In this document: positions 1 through 8,227 of the stretch, one piece after another
Position numbering within the stretch: the stretch's first letter is position 1
Layout of the letters: the number at the start of each line of letters is the position of its first letter
DNA from: CAZMXI01 sp964570205
GTDB taxonomy: Bacteria > Planctomycetota > Phycisphaerae > Tepidisphaerales > Tepidisphaeraceae
DNA length: 10,475 nt
NCBI GenBank assembly: GCA_964570205.1
Contig: CAZMXI010000170.1
Coordinates: 1 to 10,475 of the forward strand
Direction of reading: 5' to 3'
Program-made: the position numbers and the translations under genes
Notes under the pieces: generated by a model
The model's database searches: none
What the model saw: the letters and a program-made list of their open reading frames with translations, nothing else
Told to the model about the DNA's origin: nothing

Positions 1-960
1 CACCTGACGCCTCTGGAAGAGCGCCACGCCGACACTGACGGCCGTCACGATCATCAAACCGCTGTAGACGGTGGCCAGCAGCACGTATCGCCCTCCGACG
101 GGATGCTGCTGAGTCAGCGCATCCGCCAGCCAGAGGAACTGAATATTGGGGACGATCCGATACAGGGCCGCAGCCACAGCGCTGGACTGCGCCAGCCGCC
201 CCAGAGCGTAGTCGCTGCACAATCCCATGAACAAGACGCCGGCGCAGATGACGAGCGTCGCGACCTGGCCGAGCCGGGTCGAGGCGGCAATCGCCACAGC
301 GACGAACAGCAGCACTGCCTCGGTGAGAAGCAGCAGTGCCGCCAGGACCTGCAAGTCAATGTCGCGGGACATGGGCTGCGGCTGCCAGTCCTTGCCCACA
401 AGCAGCATCAGGAGGCAGGCGGCGGTCATTGCGACAGCCAGCGACTTGGCCATGGTCGCTCCAAAATGCCGGCCGAAGAGAAAATTGGCTCCGGTAGCCG
501 TCACCAGAGCCGCGAACGCCGCGAGGCAGCCGAAGACAACCACCGGCACATCGATCCGGTGGGAAGCCGTCTGCATCACACCGTGCCGCAACGTCATGAG
601 GAACACGATCGACCAGACCCAGATGGCCATCACCGCCGTGATCGCCACGCCGGCGAATTTGCCCAGGACAAAGACGGGTCGGCTCATCGGCTTGCTGACG
701 ATTGTCGCCAGGGTCTGGTCCTCGATTTCACGGCTCATGACTCCGGACGCCGTGAACACGGCCAGGAGAAGCCCGCCGACCAGCATGGTGCTCAGCCCCA
801 GGTCGATCAGGAATTTGTTGTCGTCGTCGAGCGTATAGCGGGAGAGGGACACGTTCAGCACCAGCAATCCAGCGCCGGCCAGAAGGATGACCAGGTAGAT
901 GGGCTGGCGAATCGACTCGGTGAAGGTGTTCCGGGCCACGGCAATAAGGTGTCGAATCAT
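1..960 (-). CDS. ABC-2 type transporter permease, 3' end cut by window edge
   Basis: The reverse strand is open without a stop from an ATG at 958-960 to base 1, giving 320 residues with the C-terminus missing. The start is backed by a GGAG motif 6 bases upstream. About seven hydrophobic segments can be seen (near residues 20-39, 53-75, 97-123, 138-160, 172-189, 204-227, 230-248), with another near 292-315. The stretch around residues 76-101 (SREIED, then SKPMSRPVFVLGK) is the cytoplasmic motif typical of ABC-2 permeases, placed between the second and third segments. The last visible residues, LFQRRQV, look like a normal permease end, so little is probably missing. It should be the membrane half of an ABC exporter; its ATPase is not in view and may lie to the left. 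It is divergent from the SPFH operon and may or may not be functionally tied to it. Class is fairly sure, substrate unknown. Confidence 0.85.
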   Translation of the reverse strand, partial: MIRHLIAVARNTFTESIRQPIYLVILLAGAGLLVLNVSLSRYTLDDDNKFLIDLGLSTMLVGGLLLAVFTASGVMSREIEDQTLATIVSKPMSRPVFVLGKFAGVAITAVMAIWVWSIVFLMTLRHGVMQTASHRIDVPVVVFGCLAAFAALVTATGANFLFGRHFGATMAKSLAVAMTAACLLMLLVGKDWQPQPMSRDIDLQVLAALLLLTEAVLLFVAVAIAASTRLGQVATLVICAGVLFMGLCSDYALGRLAQSSAVAAALYRIVPNIQFLWLADALTQQHPVGGRYVLLATVYSGLMIVTAVSVGVALFQRRQV

Positions 961-965
961 CGATG

Positions 966-970
966 TCTCC
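966..970 (-). promoter_or_regulatory. Ribosome binding site of the minus-strand permease
   Basis: On the minus strand the bases read GGAGA, with GGAG ending 6 bases before the ATG at 960-958. It supports the chosen permease start. Confidence 0.6.
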
Positions 971-1068
971 GCAAACACCATGCACTCCACGCAAACGGCG
1001 GGCCAGCCCCGTTGCCGGGCGGCGCCCGAGAAGAACCGGAGCAACGAACATCGTGGAGCTATCCCTTC

Positions 1069-1074
1069 AGGAGG
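1069..1074 (+). promoter_or_regulatory. Ribosome binding site that fixes the start of the first SPFH gene
   Basis: A perfect AGGAGG lies 5 bases before the ATG at 1080. It decides between this ATG and an in-frame upstream ATG at 963, which has no comparable site and would add an Arg/Pro-rich leader unlike a membrane protein N-terminus. Confidence 0.8.
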
Positions 1075-1079
1075 CGTTC

Positions 1080-3113
1080 ATGACCGAGGCATCCGGGCTA
1101 TCGCCTTATCGACGCGCAGTCGCGGCGGCCGCGATTGGCGCTGTCGCCCAGGCGGTTCTCATTCTCGCAGCGATTGCACTCTACGCCCATGTCGAGGCCG
1201 TGGCGCTGCTGCGTCTTGGCCTGGTGGGCCTCGCGGGGTTGCCGATTTGGGCCGCCATCGGCCTCCTGAGCATCTTCCAGCGGCAGAAACGCATTGAGGA
1301 ACTGGAACTCGAACGGCAACGGGAATCGGGCGCCGCGTCGATCTTCGCCGACGACATTCAGGCCCGCCCCGCCGCACGCAGGTTGCAGCGGGCCTTCCGA
1401 TGGGGCCTGCCGGCGATCAGCAGCCTGACCGGTGCGTACCTGCTGGCGATAGGACTGCTGCTCATCCGTCAGCCGGGGGCATCCGTCCCCATGGAAGGCG
1501 CTTCCGGCGCCGCGGCGCTCACCGCGGGGATCGCATTCGTTCTGTTCGTCGCCGCGCGTTACCTCTTTGGCATGGCGGAGACGCCCGTGTGGAGGCTACT
1601 GCGCGGCGGGGCATCATTCCTGCTCGCATGCGTGACCGTGCTGTTCCTGGTTGCCTTGAGCCTGGCGATCGCGCACTTCGGGTCGCCATTGCCGCTAACC
1701 GCCCTGGCCCCGGCCGTTCCGTTTCTCGGGCTGCTGGTGGGGATGGAACTGCTGCTGAATCAGGTTCTGGACTTCTATCGTCCCCGGCAGCGGGACGAGG
1801 TGCCGAGACCCGCCTTCGACTCCAGGCTCCTCAGCCTGCTGGCGAACCCGCGCGGCATGGTCCAGACACTCAGCGAGGCCGTCAATTACCAGTTCGGCTT
1901 CGAGATCACACGAAGCTGGTTCTGGAGGCTTCTTACTGGCGCATTCGGCTGGCTCATCATGGCCGGCGTGGCCGCCCTGCTGCTGGCTTCGTGCATCATC
2001 ATCGTCGAAACGCACGAGCGAGTCCTGGTCGTGCGATTCGGCCGGTTGGTTGGCGAGCCGCTGCAGCCTGGCATCCATTTCAAGCTGCCGTGGCCCATCA
2101 GTGTCGCCGAGCACTATGACGTCACGCGCGTGCGCGGACTGACGGTCGGCTCGCATGATCAGTCGCTGATGGACAAGCCGTTGCTCTGGTCCAACCAGCA
2201 TACGATCGGACCGGAGCGTCTGATGATGCTGGCGCCCCCCAAGGACACGGTATCCCGCCCGCCGGCGTCCCAGCCGTTTGCCTCTGGACAGGCCGAATCA
2301 GCCGCCGCCGCGCCGGCAATCACTCTCGCCGGGGCGGACGTGTTCATTCAATACCGCATATCCGATGTGCTGGATTTCGCCCGGAATGAGGCTGACGCCG
2401 AGCGGCGGTTCCGCGAGCTGACGGACCAGGAAGTGTCGCGCTTCCTGTTGCGGTACGACATTGACGAGCTGATCGGCTTCGACCGGACCGCGGCCGCCTC
2501 GGAAATACAGTCGATCCTCCGGAACGCAGCGAAGGAGCGGAAGCTGGGAATCGAGGTGATATGGGTTGGCATCGCGGGCATCCATCCGGCCCAGGAAGCC
2601 GCCGCCGCGTTCCACGAGACCGTTGGGGCCGAACAAGAGAAGCAGACCGCCGTGCAACTGGCCCTCAAGGACGCTACTCGCGCGCTGGCCGAAGCCGCCG
2701 GCGCGGAGGCCGGCGCCAGCCGGATTGAGGCCGAAATCGAGGCCCTTGAGCAGATGCGATCGTCCTCCCAACCGACATCAGCCGACGTACTTGCCCAGGA
2801 GGCTCGAGTCGAAGCCCTCATCCAGTCCGCTGGCGGCAAGGCATCTCAACTTCTGGCGGATGCACGGGCTTATCGATGGCGGGTTGAGAATGCCGAGCGA
2901 GGCCGATGCGCACGATTCCTCAGCGAACTGGCCGCCTACCGCGCCGTGCCGTCGCTTTACAGCCTCGCCAAGCAACTCGAAGCGATGGCGGAGGGCATGG
3001 CGACCGCCAGGAAGTACATCCTCGCCACGGACCGTCATGACCTGATCATCCGTGGCGATTTCAAAGATGCGACCACTACTTTCGACGGGCTGGACCCCAA
3101 GAACGTCAAGTAG
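1080..3113 (+). CDS. Polytopic SPFH/band-7 protein, HflK-like
   Basis: 677 residues. The N-terminal 310 residues are unusual: about six to seven hydrophobic segments (near 14-37, 42-66, 108-130, 143-162, 178-200, 205-228 and 283-309) separated by charged loops, one helical and Glu/Arg-rich (67-83). The last segment leads directly into an SPFH domain (about 308-510) with the family's opening pattern ETHERVLVVRFGR, then GIHFKLPWPI. Inside it, before ADVFIQYRI, is an insertion with a Pro/Ala/Ser-rich linker (about 386-412). An Ala/Glu-rich, probably coiled-coil region follows (about 510-610) and then a conserved-looking tail. Classic HflK is roughly 420 residues with one membrane segment, so the N-terminal domain is an addition. 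HflK-type proteins oligomerise with HflC into membrane cages. This gene leads an operon of three SPFH genes and an ABC transporter. SPFH assignment is firm; a protease-modulator role is only by analogy, as no FtsH is present. Confidence 0.88.
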   Translation: MTEASGLSPYRRAVAAAAIGAVAQAVLILAAIALYAHVEAVALLRLGLVGLAGLPIWAAIGLLSIFQRQKRIEELELERQRESGAASIFADDIQARPAARRLQRAFRWGLPAISSLTGAYLLAIGLLLIRQPGASVPMEGASGAAALTAGIAFVLFVAARYLFGMAETPVWRLLRGGASFLLACVTVLFLVALSLAIAHFGSPLPLTALAPAVPFLGLLVGMELLLNQVLDFYRPRQRDEVPRPAFDSRLLSLLANPRGMVQTLSEAVNYQFGFEITRSWFWRLLTGAFGWLIMAGVAALLLASCIIIVETHERVLVVRFGRLVGEPLQPGIHFKLPWPISVAEHYDVTRVRGLTVGSHDQSLMDKPLLWSNQHTIGPERLMMLAPPKDTVSRPPASQPFASGQAESAAAAPAITLAGADVFIQYRISDVLDFARNEADAERRFRELTDQEVSRFLLRYDIDELIGFDRTAAASEIQSILRNAAKERKLGIEVIWVGIAGIHPAQEAAAAFHETVGAEQEKQTAVQLALKDATRALAEAAGAEAGASRIEAEIEALEQMRSSSQPTSADVLAQEARVEALIQSAGGKASQLLADARAYRWRVENAERGRCARFLSELAAYRAVPSLYSLAKQLEAMAEGMATARKYILATDRHDLIIRGDFKDATTTFDGLDPKNVK

Positions 3114-3129
3114 CCCCCTGGAGCATGAG

Positions 3130-4095
3130 ATGATGCGAGTCAGAAATTTCAGCATCGGAATCGCGATCCTGCTGGTCCTGCTGGCCAGCATGGTCCTATT
3201 CACCGTCCGCTACAACGAGATGGCGATCGTCACCACGTTCGGCAGAGCGGACGCCGCGTCCGTCAAGAACGCCGATGGGCAGGGCGCCGGTCTGCATCTG
3301 AAGTGGCCGTGGCCCATTCAGGAGGTCGCCAGGGTCTATGATGCCCGCGTTCAGGTGCTCGACGACCGCCTGGAAGAGCAGCAGACGCTGGACAAGCAGG
3401 ATGTGATCGTGTCCGCCTACGTCGCGTGGCGCATCGTGGACCCTCTGGCCTTCTATCGCACCCTCAACACCACCGCACAGGCCGAACGGCAGCTTCGTGA
3501 CCGCCTGCGCGACGCTCGCGCCCAGATCGGCCGGTACACCTTTGACGACCTGACCAACCTCGACGCCACAAGACTCAAGCTCGCGGAAGCCGAAGCGGCG
3601 ATCCTCACACGAATCCAGACCGAGGTCGAGCAACAGGGCTATGGCGTGCAAATACAGGCTGTAGGCGTCAAGCGCATCATGCTGGCCGAGCCGGTCACCC
3701 AGAAAGTCTTCGAGCGAATGCGCGCCAACCGGCAGCGACTGGCTCAGCGAGCCCGCTCTGAGGGCGATGCCGCTGCAAGCGACATCCGCGCCAAGGCCAA
3801 GAGCGCCGAGCAGCGCATTCTCGCCTTTGCCGAGCACCGGGCCCAGTCGATTCGCGCCGAGGGCGACGCCGCCGCGGCCGAGCAATACAAGGTCTTCCGC
3901 GAGAACGAGGACTTCGCCGTTTTTCTCCGGAAGATCGAAGAGTACAAGCGCATTCTCAAGAACAACACGACATTCCTGCTGGATGCGCGCAGCGGGCCTT
4001 TTGATCTCTTTGCGCCACCTCGCACGCCGGCCGAGCCCGGGCCGCAACAGCATGCCGAGCCCACGTCCGGAAAAGCGGCCGCGATCACAGATTGA
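3130..4095 (+). CDS. HflC-like SPFH/band-7 protein
   Basis: 321 residues, close to the usual HflC size. One N-terminal membrane anchor (about 8-26) is followed at once by the SPFH domain (about 27-185), which carries YNEMAIVTTFGR, HLKWPWPI and DVIVSAYVAWRI. The segment 194-270 matches the HflC pattern well: RMRANRQRLAQRARSEGDAAA, repeated Ala-rich helical units, a second IRAEGDAAAAEQYKV and a closing FLRKIEEYKRIL. The C-terminal tail (about 288-321) is Pro/Ala-rich. The chosen start has GGAG 6 bases upstream; the frame is open further up to 3052, but that lies within the preceding gene. A second ATG follows immediately (MM). It lies 16 bases after the preceding SPFH gene. By homology it should face the extracytoplasmic side and co-assemble with an HflK-like partner, of which this operon offers two. 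Confidence 0.9.
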   Translation: MMRVRNFSIGIAILLVLLASMVLFTVRYNEMAIVTTFGRADAASVKNADGQGAGLHLKWPWPIQEVARVYDARVQVLDDRLEEQQTLDKQDVIVSAYVAWRIVDPLAFYRTLNTTAQAERQLRDRLRDARAQIGRYTFDDLTNLDATRLKLAEAEAAILTRIQTEVEQQGYGVQIQAVGVKRIMLAEPVTQKVFERMRANRQRLAQRARSEGDAAASDIRAKAKSAEQRILAFAEHRAQSIRAEGDAAAAEQYKVFRENEDFAVFLRKIEEYKRILKNNTTFLLDARSGPFDLFAPPRTPAEPGPQQHAEPTSGKAAAITD

Positions 4096-4103
4096 CCAAC
4101 TCC

Positions 4104-5450
4104 ATGATCACTCGACCTGACAATCCGCAGACCACCCCGTCGGACGGCGCTCTGGACGCCGCGAACCGTTCGATCGCCAGGGCCTTCGCGCTCGCGTTCT
4201 CATTATTGAGATACGCCATGCTGGCGATGGCTCTGACCTTCGTGTTCAGCGGCTGGTTCAATGTGCGCGAAGGAGAGGTTGCGATCCGCTGCCGCTTCGG
4301 CAAAGTCCTGGGAGCTCCCGGCCAGGAAATACTCAAGCCGGGAGGACCGTATTTCGCCTGGCCGGATCCGGTCGACACGGTCGAGAGGGTGCCCACCACC
4401 GTCCAGCAACTGGCAATCGACGACGCTTTCTGGTTTGAAACGTCCCCTGCCGACCGCGGCAGGAAATTGGATGAGCTTCAGCCTCGCTCCGGCGGTCTGG
4501 TTCCCGGCAGGGATGGCTCGCTGCTGACCGGGGACCAGAATGTCGTGCATGCGCGGTGGGCCATTCTTTACCAGGTCTTTCCGGATGACGCCGGTCGATT
4601 CGTGGAGCATGTCACCACGTCGGAACGCGCCAGGGAGATGGTGCGGTGCGCGGCCGAACAAGGGATCGTACACACTGTGGCACGGACGTCAGCCGATGAG
4701 CTGATCCGGGGCCAGTTTGACCGAACGGCCGCGAGGCGCGCCATCCAGGACCTGCTTGACCGGGTCGACAGCGGCATCACCGTGACCGAAGTTCTTCTCA
4801 GCCATCCGACGCCCCCGCTGGCGGTTCGCCAGGCATTCCTGGAAGTTGGGCAGGCAGAAAGCGAAAAGGCCCAACGGATCGAAGCCGCGGAACGGGAATC
4901 GTCGAAGATCCACCACGAGGCGGCCGGATCGGGGTACCGCGCAGTCCTTCTCGCGATCGACGCCTACGAGCTCGCCCGCCGCAAGGGCGACTCCGCGCGT
5001 TCCCAGCTTCTTGCGGAGACCCTCGACAGACTGCTCGACGGCGAGCGAGCGGATGTCGGACTCAACTCCTGGCACCACTCCGAGCCCGATCCCGCCCTCA
5101 GGCAGATCATCGCACGGCATATGACAGGAGATCGCGTGGGCGGCAGAGTGTCGGAGATCATCGGCGAGGCCCGCAGCTATCGCACGCAGGTCGTGGCGCA
5201 GATTCGCGCGGAGGCCGATCGTTTTCAGAGACTTCTTCCGATGTACCGTGTGAGCCGGGAACTGGTACACGAACGCCTCTGGCGGGATGCCCGGCAGGAA
5301 ATCCTGTCCGGCGACGTGGAGACGTTCTATCTCCCCGACGACGGCGGCAAGTCGCTGCTTCTTGAGATCAATCGCGACCCCGATGTCCGGCGGAGACGGG
5401 AAACAGAGCGGTATCGCCAGCGCGTCGGCGAGGCCGCCCCAACGCCATGA
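4104..5450 (+). CDS. Third SPFH/band-7 protein, second HflK-like subunit
   Basis: 448 residues from the ATG at 4104. An in-frame TTG at 4092 overlaps the upstream stop codon as TTGA and would add four residues; neither start has a clear ribosome binding site, so coupling to the upstream gene is likely. A polar N-terminus (1-25) precedes one membrane segment (about 28-50), then an SPFH domain (about 53-235) with REGEVAIRCRFGKVLG and the HflK-like LTGDQNVVHARWAILYQV at 141-158. An insertion before that motif (about 105-138) sits at the same place as the one in the first SPFH protein. A long charged helical region (about 240-395) with an AESEKAQRIEAAERES stretch is probably coiled coil. The HflC-type protein between the two HflK-like ones suggests a mixed oligomer. 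SPFH membership is firm; exact role unknown. Confidence 0.87.
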   Translation: MITRPDNPQTTPSDGALDAANRSIARAFALAFSLLRYAMLAMALTFVFSGWFNVREGEVAIRCRFGKVLGAPGQEILKPGGPYFAWPDPVDTVERVPTTVQQLAIDDAFWFETSPADRGRKLDELQPRSGGLVPGRDGSLLTGDQNVVHARWAILYQVFPDDAGRFVEHVTTSERAREMVRCAAEQGIVHTVARTSADELIRGQFDRTAARRAIQDLLDRVDSGITVTEVLLSHPTPPLAVRQAFLEVGQAESEKAQRIEAAERESSKIHHEAAGSGYRAVLLAIDAYELARRKGDSARSQLLAETLDRLLDGERADVGLNSWHHSEPDPALRQIIARHMTGDRVGGRVSEIIGEARSYRTQVVAQIRAEADRFQRLLPMYRVSRELVHERLWRDARQEILSGDVETFYLPDDGGKSLLLEINRDPDVRRRRETERYRQRVGEAAPTP

Positions 5451-5465
5451 ACAATTCGAGGATTC

Positions 5466-6650
5466 ATGCCTCTGACCACCCCGACGAAGGTCGTTGAGCT
5501 TCGCGGCGTCACCAAGGTCTTCCGAGACTTCTGGATGCGACCGCGCGTTACCGCCGTCCATGATCTCTCCCTCGCCATTCATCCGGGCGAGGTGATCGGC
5601 CTGCTGGGGCCGAACGGATCGGGCAAGAGCACCACGATCAAGATGATTCTCGGGCTGCTCTATCCGACCCGCGGCCAGATCGCGGTGCTCGGCCGCCACC
5701 CCACCGATGTTGGCCTCAAGCGTCAGATCGGCTACCTCCCCGAGGAGTCACGCCTCTACCGCTTCCTGAACGCCGAGGAAACGCTCGACTTCTACGCCCG
5801 GCTCTTTCATCTCCCGCGAGTCGAGCGGCGGCGCAGGATCGACATGCTGCTGGACATGGTCGGCCTGACGGCCGCCCGCTATCGCACCATGGGCGAATAC
5901 TCCAAGGGCATGCAGCGGCGCGTCGGACTGGCGCAGGCATTGATCAATGATCCGGATTTGGTGATCCTCGACGAACCCACCACCGGCTTGGACCCCATCG
6001 CGACACGACAGATCAAAGACCTTCTTCTGAGCCTCCGCAACCGCGGCAAGACCATACTGCTGTGCACCCATCTTCTCAGTGAAGTTGAAGACATATGCTC
6101 GCGGCTGGTCATTATGTATGGTGGCCGTCTCCGCGCGGTTGGCACGGTTGATGATCTGCTGGCCATGCGTGACGTGCAAAGAATTGAACTGGACCCCCTT
6201 CAGCCGGACACCATCGCCAAACTCGGTCATTGGCTGCGGCAGGAAGCCGGCGCCCAAATCCATCGCATCGAGACCCCCCGCCAGCGGCTCGAATCCCTTT
6301 TCCTGAACGTTGTCCGGTCCGCTCAGGATGAGGGCGTGCAGACCAGTGGCGCCACACTGGGCGGGAACATCGCCGGGTTCCTCGCCGAGCCCGCCCCCGA
6401 CCACATCCTCGAACAGCTCGTCTCGAGACAGGATAACGATGCCGGGCAGCCGACAGCGCCGCCGAGTGATGCGGCGCCCGCGCTAGATGAAGCCATTCTG
6501 AGGCGGATGGCCGACGCCACGCCGGCCGAATCCTCATCGGCGAAGTACCCTGAAGCGCAGGCCGAAGATGTCGCCCCTGCAGAAACTCCGGCGCAACCCG
6601 ATCGCGGGCTGCTTCGCGACCTCACGGCAGCGGAAGGCAAGCCCTCATGA
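5466..6650 (+). CDS. ABC transporter ATP-binding protein, ABC-2 exporter class
   Basis: 394 residues. The nucleotide-binding domain fills about residues 8-235: Walker A GPNGSGKST (48-56), a Q-loop region where YLPEES (90-95) replaces the usual glutamine, a degenerate signature YSKGMQRR (145-152) in place of LSGGQ, Walker B LVILDE (165-170), D-loop TGLDP (173-177) and switch histidine H202 in CTHLLSE. The YLPEE and YSKGM variants are common in ATPases of ABC-2 exporters. Residues 236-305 look like the usual small C-terminal domain. A further tail of about 85 residues (310-394) is rich in Ala, Pro, Glu and Asp, probably disordered, and longer than normal. The ATG has GAGG four bases upstream, a short spacing, and lies 15 bases after the third SPFH gene. 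Its stop overlaps the permease start by four bases, so the two are surely partners. Confidence 0.95.
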   Translation: MPLTTPTKVVELRGVTKVFRDFWMRPRVTAVHDLSLAIHPGEVIGLLGPNGSGKSTTIKMILGLLYPTRGQIAVLGRHPTDVGLKRQIGYLPEESRLYRFLNAEETLDFYARLFHLPRVERRRRIDMLLDMVGLTAARYRTMGEYSKGMQRRVGLAQALINDPDLVILDEPTTGLDPIATRQIKDLLLSLRNRGKTILLCTHLLSEVEDICSRLVIMYGGRLRAVGTVDDLLAMRDVQRIELDPLQPDTIAKLGHWLRQEAGAQIHRIETPRQRLESLFLNVVRSAQDEGVQTSGATLGGNIAGFLAEPAPDHILEQLVSRQDNDAGQPTAPPSDAAPALDEAILRRMADATPAESSSAKYPEAQAEDVAPAETPAQPDRGLLRDLTAAEGKPS

Positions 6651-8227
6651 GCCATCCCCGGACACGGCCCCTCCTCAAGTCGGGCGCGATCCTCGCGGCC
6701 GTCGCCGCAGCATGGGTGTGCCGGGGCACGCTTCAAGCCCAGTTTTCCGCCGACGGCCATCCCACGGTTGCCGCCGCCTGCGTATTAGCAGGCGCGATGG
6801 TCGGAATGCTGATCGGCTGCCACGCCATTCGATGGCTGCTGAACTTCGGCGCCGGCCCCTTTCCCGTCGCCCGCATTGTGCTGGAAGAGTGCCGCCGTTC
6901 ACGCGGGCTTGCCGTCCCGGTCGGCGGCGTAATGCTCCTGCTGGCCATTCTCCCGGTTGCGCTCGACCCGGGTTCGCCGCTTCGTTATCGCATACAGAGC
7001 TATCTTGGCTACAGCCTGCTCGCGATGGGCCTGCTGCTGACATTCGCTACGCTCCTTGTCGCCTGCAAGACCGTCTCAGATGACCTGCGCCAGAATCAGG
7101 CGGGCGATGTCTTCGGGAAGCCCTTGAGGCGGGGCGTATACCTGCTCGGCAAGTGGCTTGGCATGATCCTGCTGGACGCCATAGTGGTCGCCGTGTGCGG
7201 CGGCATGATCTACGCCGGCGCAGCATTCTGGCTGGCCCGACAAAGGCCGATGGATGATCATGACGCCAGCGCAATCCATGAACAGGTTCTGACAGCGCGG
7301 CAACAGGCCGGACCAGAACAGCCGGCGGCGGTCCATGACGCCGCACTGGCCAGGCTTCGTGAACTGGAGGAAGCGAGCCCCGCCTGGATCGCCGAGCGAG
7401 GCGGCAGGGATGTCGTCCTCAAGGAACTGCGCCGTCAGGCGGAAGCGGCGTGGCTCGGCATCGGCCCTCTTCAGCGACGCAGCTATGTCTTTCGCGGCCT
7501 TTCGCCCGCCGTTCAATCGGCCGGCTACATCCAGGTTCGCTGGAAGATCGAGTCGCCCTCGGCTCCGTCCGACCAGTCCCTTTCGATCGGGCTTCTGGTC
7601 AACGATCGCCCGATTCCGATCACGACCCCTCTCAATTCGCCACAGACCCTGACGCTTCCTTCTTCGTGCATTGACAACCAGGGGCAACTGACTCTGACCT
7701 TCGTCAACGTGGATCCCTGGAGCCCCGAGGCCACGGGCAACAGGTCGATGAGCTTCTCCGGCGGGGATGGGCTTATGGTGCTGTACAAGGTTGGAGATTT
7801 CGGGCCCAATCTCGTGCGGGCGCTTCTCATGCTTTGGATCAGGCTCGCTTTCTTCGCCATGGTCGCCGTCGCCTGTTCCACCTTCCTCTCTTTCCCGGTC
7901 GCCAGCGTTCTTACGCTCACGATCTGGACCGCCTTGATCGGCGGCGGTCTGTCCCTCGAACACCTCGGATTGCTCTCCTCCGACGATGCGGGCGCTGACG
8001 CGCTGCGATCGATTCCCGCCCTCAAGCGTCCGGTGGAGTTCCTGGCATCGCAGCTTGCAGGGTTCTCCCAGCCGCAGGCGTCTTCCCTTCTGAGTGACGG
8101 CCGGTATATCCCCTGGCACGACGTGGCGCGTCACGCTGCATGCACCGGCGTGCTCTGGACCGGCGCGGCGGCGACATTGGCATGCCTGGTTCTCAGGCGC
8201 AAGGAAATCGCGAGGGTTCAGGTATGA
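6647..8227 (+). CDS. ABC-2-like permease with large extracytoplasmic insertion
   Basis: 526 residues, starting at an ATG that overlaps the ATPase stop (ATGA). Hydrophobic segments can be seen near 12-30, 41-63, 90-106, 118-140, 166-196, 388-413, 417-433 and 496-516. Between segments four and five, residues 143-170 (with GKPLRRGVYLLGKWLG) match the cytoplasmic loop motif of ABC-2 permeases and resemble the same loop in the minus-strand permease at the left edge. Residues about 200-385 form one large soluble block: first charged and helical (200-270), then a part that looks beta-rich (280-380, with alternating stretches such as LSIGLLVNDRPIPI). This should lie outside the cytoplasmic membrane. 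A second hydrophilic loop (about 440-490) precedes the last segment. With the ATPase it would form an exporter; the substrate cannot be read from the sequence. Confidence 0.85.
   Translation: MSHPRTRPLLKSGAILAAVAAAWVCRGTLQAQFSADGHPTVAAACVLAGAMVGMLIGCHAIRWLLNFGAGPFPVARIVLEECRRSRGLAVPVGGVMLLLAILPVALDPGSPLRYRIQSYLGYSLLAMGLLLTFATLLVACKTVSDDLRQNQAGDVFGKPLRRGVYLLGKWLGMILLDAIVVAVCGGMIYAGAAFWLARQRPMDDHDASAIHEQVLTARQQAGPEQPAAVHDAALARLRELEEASPAWIAERGGRDVVLKELRRQAEAAWLGIGPLQRRSYVFRGLSPAVQSAGYIQVRWKIESPSAPSDQSLSIGLLVNDRPIPITTPLNSPQTLTLPSSCIDNQGQLTLTFVNVDPWSPEATGNRSMSFSGGDGLMVLYKVGDFGPNLVRALLMLWIRLAFFAMVAVACSTFLSFPVASVLTLTIWTALIGGGLSLEHLGLLSSDDAGADALRSIPALKRPVEFLASQLAGFSQPQASSLLSDGRYIPWHDVARHAACTGVLWTGAAATLACLVLRRKEIARVQV

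Larger units (their letters stand above)
961..1079. other. Divergent intergenic region
   Basis: These 119 bases separate the leftward permease gene from the rightward SPFH operon, so promoters for both should lie here or overlap the gene starts. I looked on both strands and found no convincing sigma-70 -35/-10 pair. The only clear signals are the two ribosome binding sites at its edges. The reading frame of the first SPFH gene is open back through this region to an ATG at 963, but that extension (39 Arg/Pro-rich residues) looks non-coding. Confidence 0.6.

Noticed and set aside
963..1079. N-terminal extension of the first SPFH protein from the ATG at 963
   Set aside because: The 39 extra residues are Arg/Pro-rich, and the perfect AGGAGG directly before the ATG at 1080 marks the real start.
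103..1083. Long plus-strand open frame (326 codons) across the left end
   Set aside because: It is antisense to the permease, codes for a His/Gln/Arg-rich sequence with no membrane or domain pattern, and has no ribosome binding site. High GC makes such mirror frames common.
3196..4053. Minus-strand open frame of 285 codons
   Set aside because: Fully antisense to the HflC-like gene, whose protein has clear family motifs; the reverse product shows none.
3130..4095. Naming the SPFH genes hflK and hflC outright
   Set aside because: No ftsH is present, the first protein has an extra polytopic domain and there are three paralogues; functional equivalence to the E. coli genes is not shown, so gene symbols were left empty.
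4689..5699. Minus-strand open frame of 336 codons
   Set aside because: Antisense to the third SPFH gene and the start of the ATPase, no recognisable domain, no supporting ribosome binding site noted.
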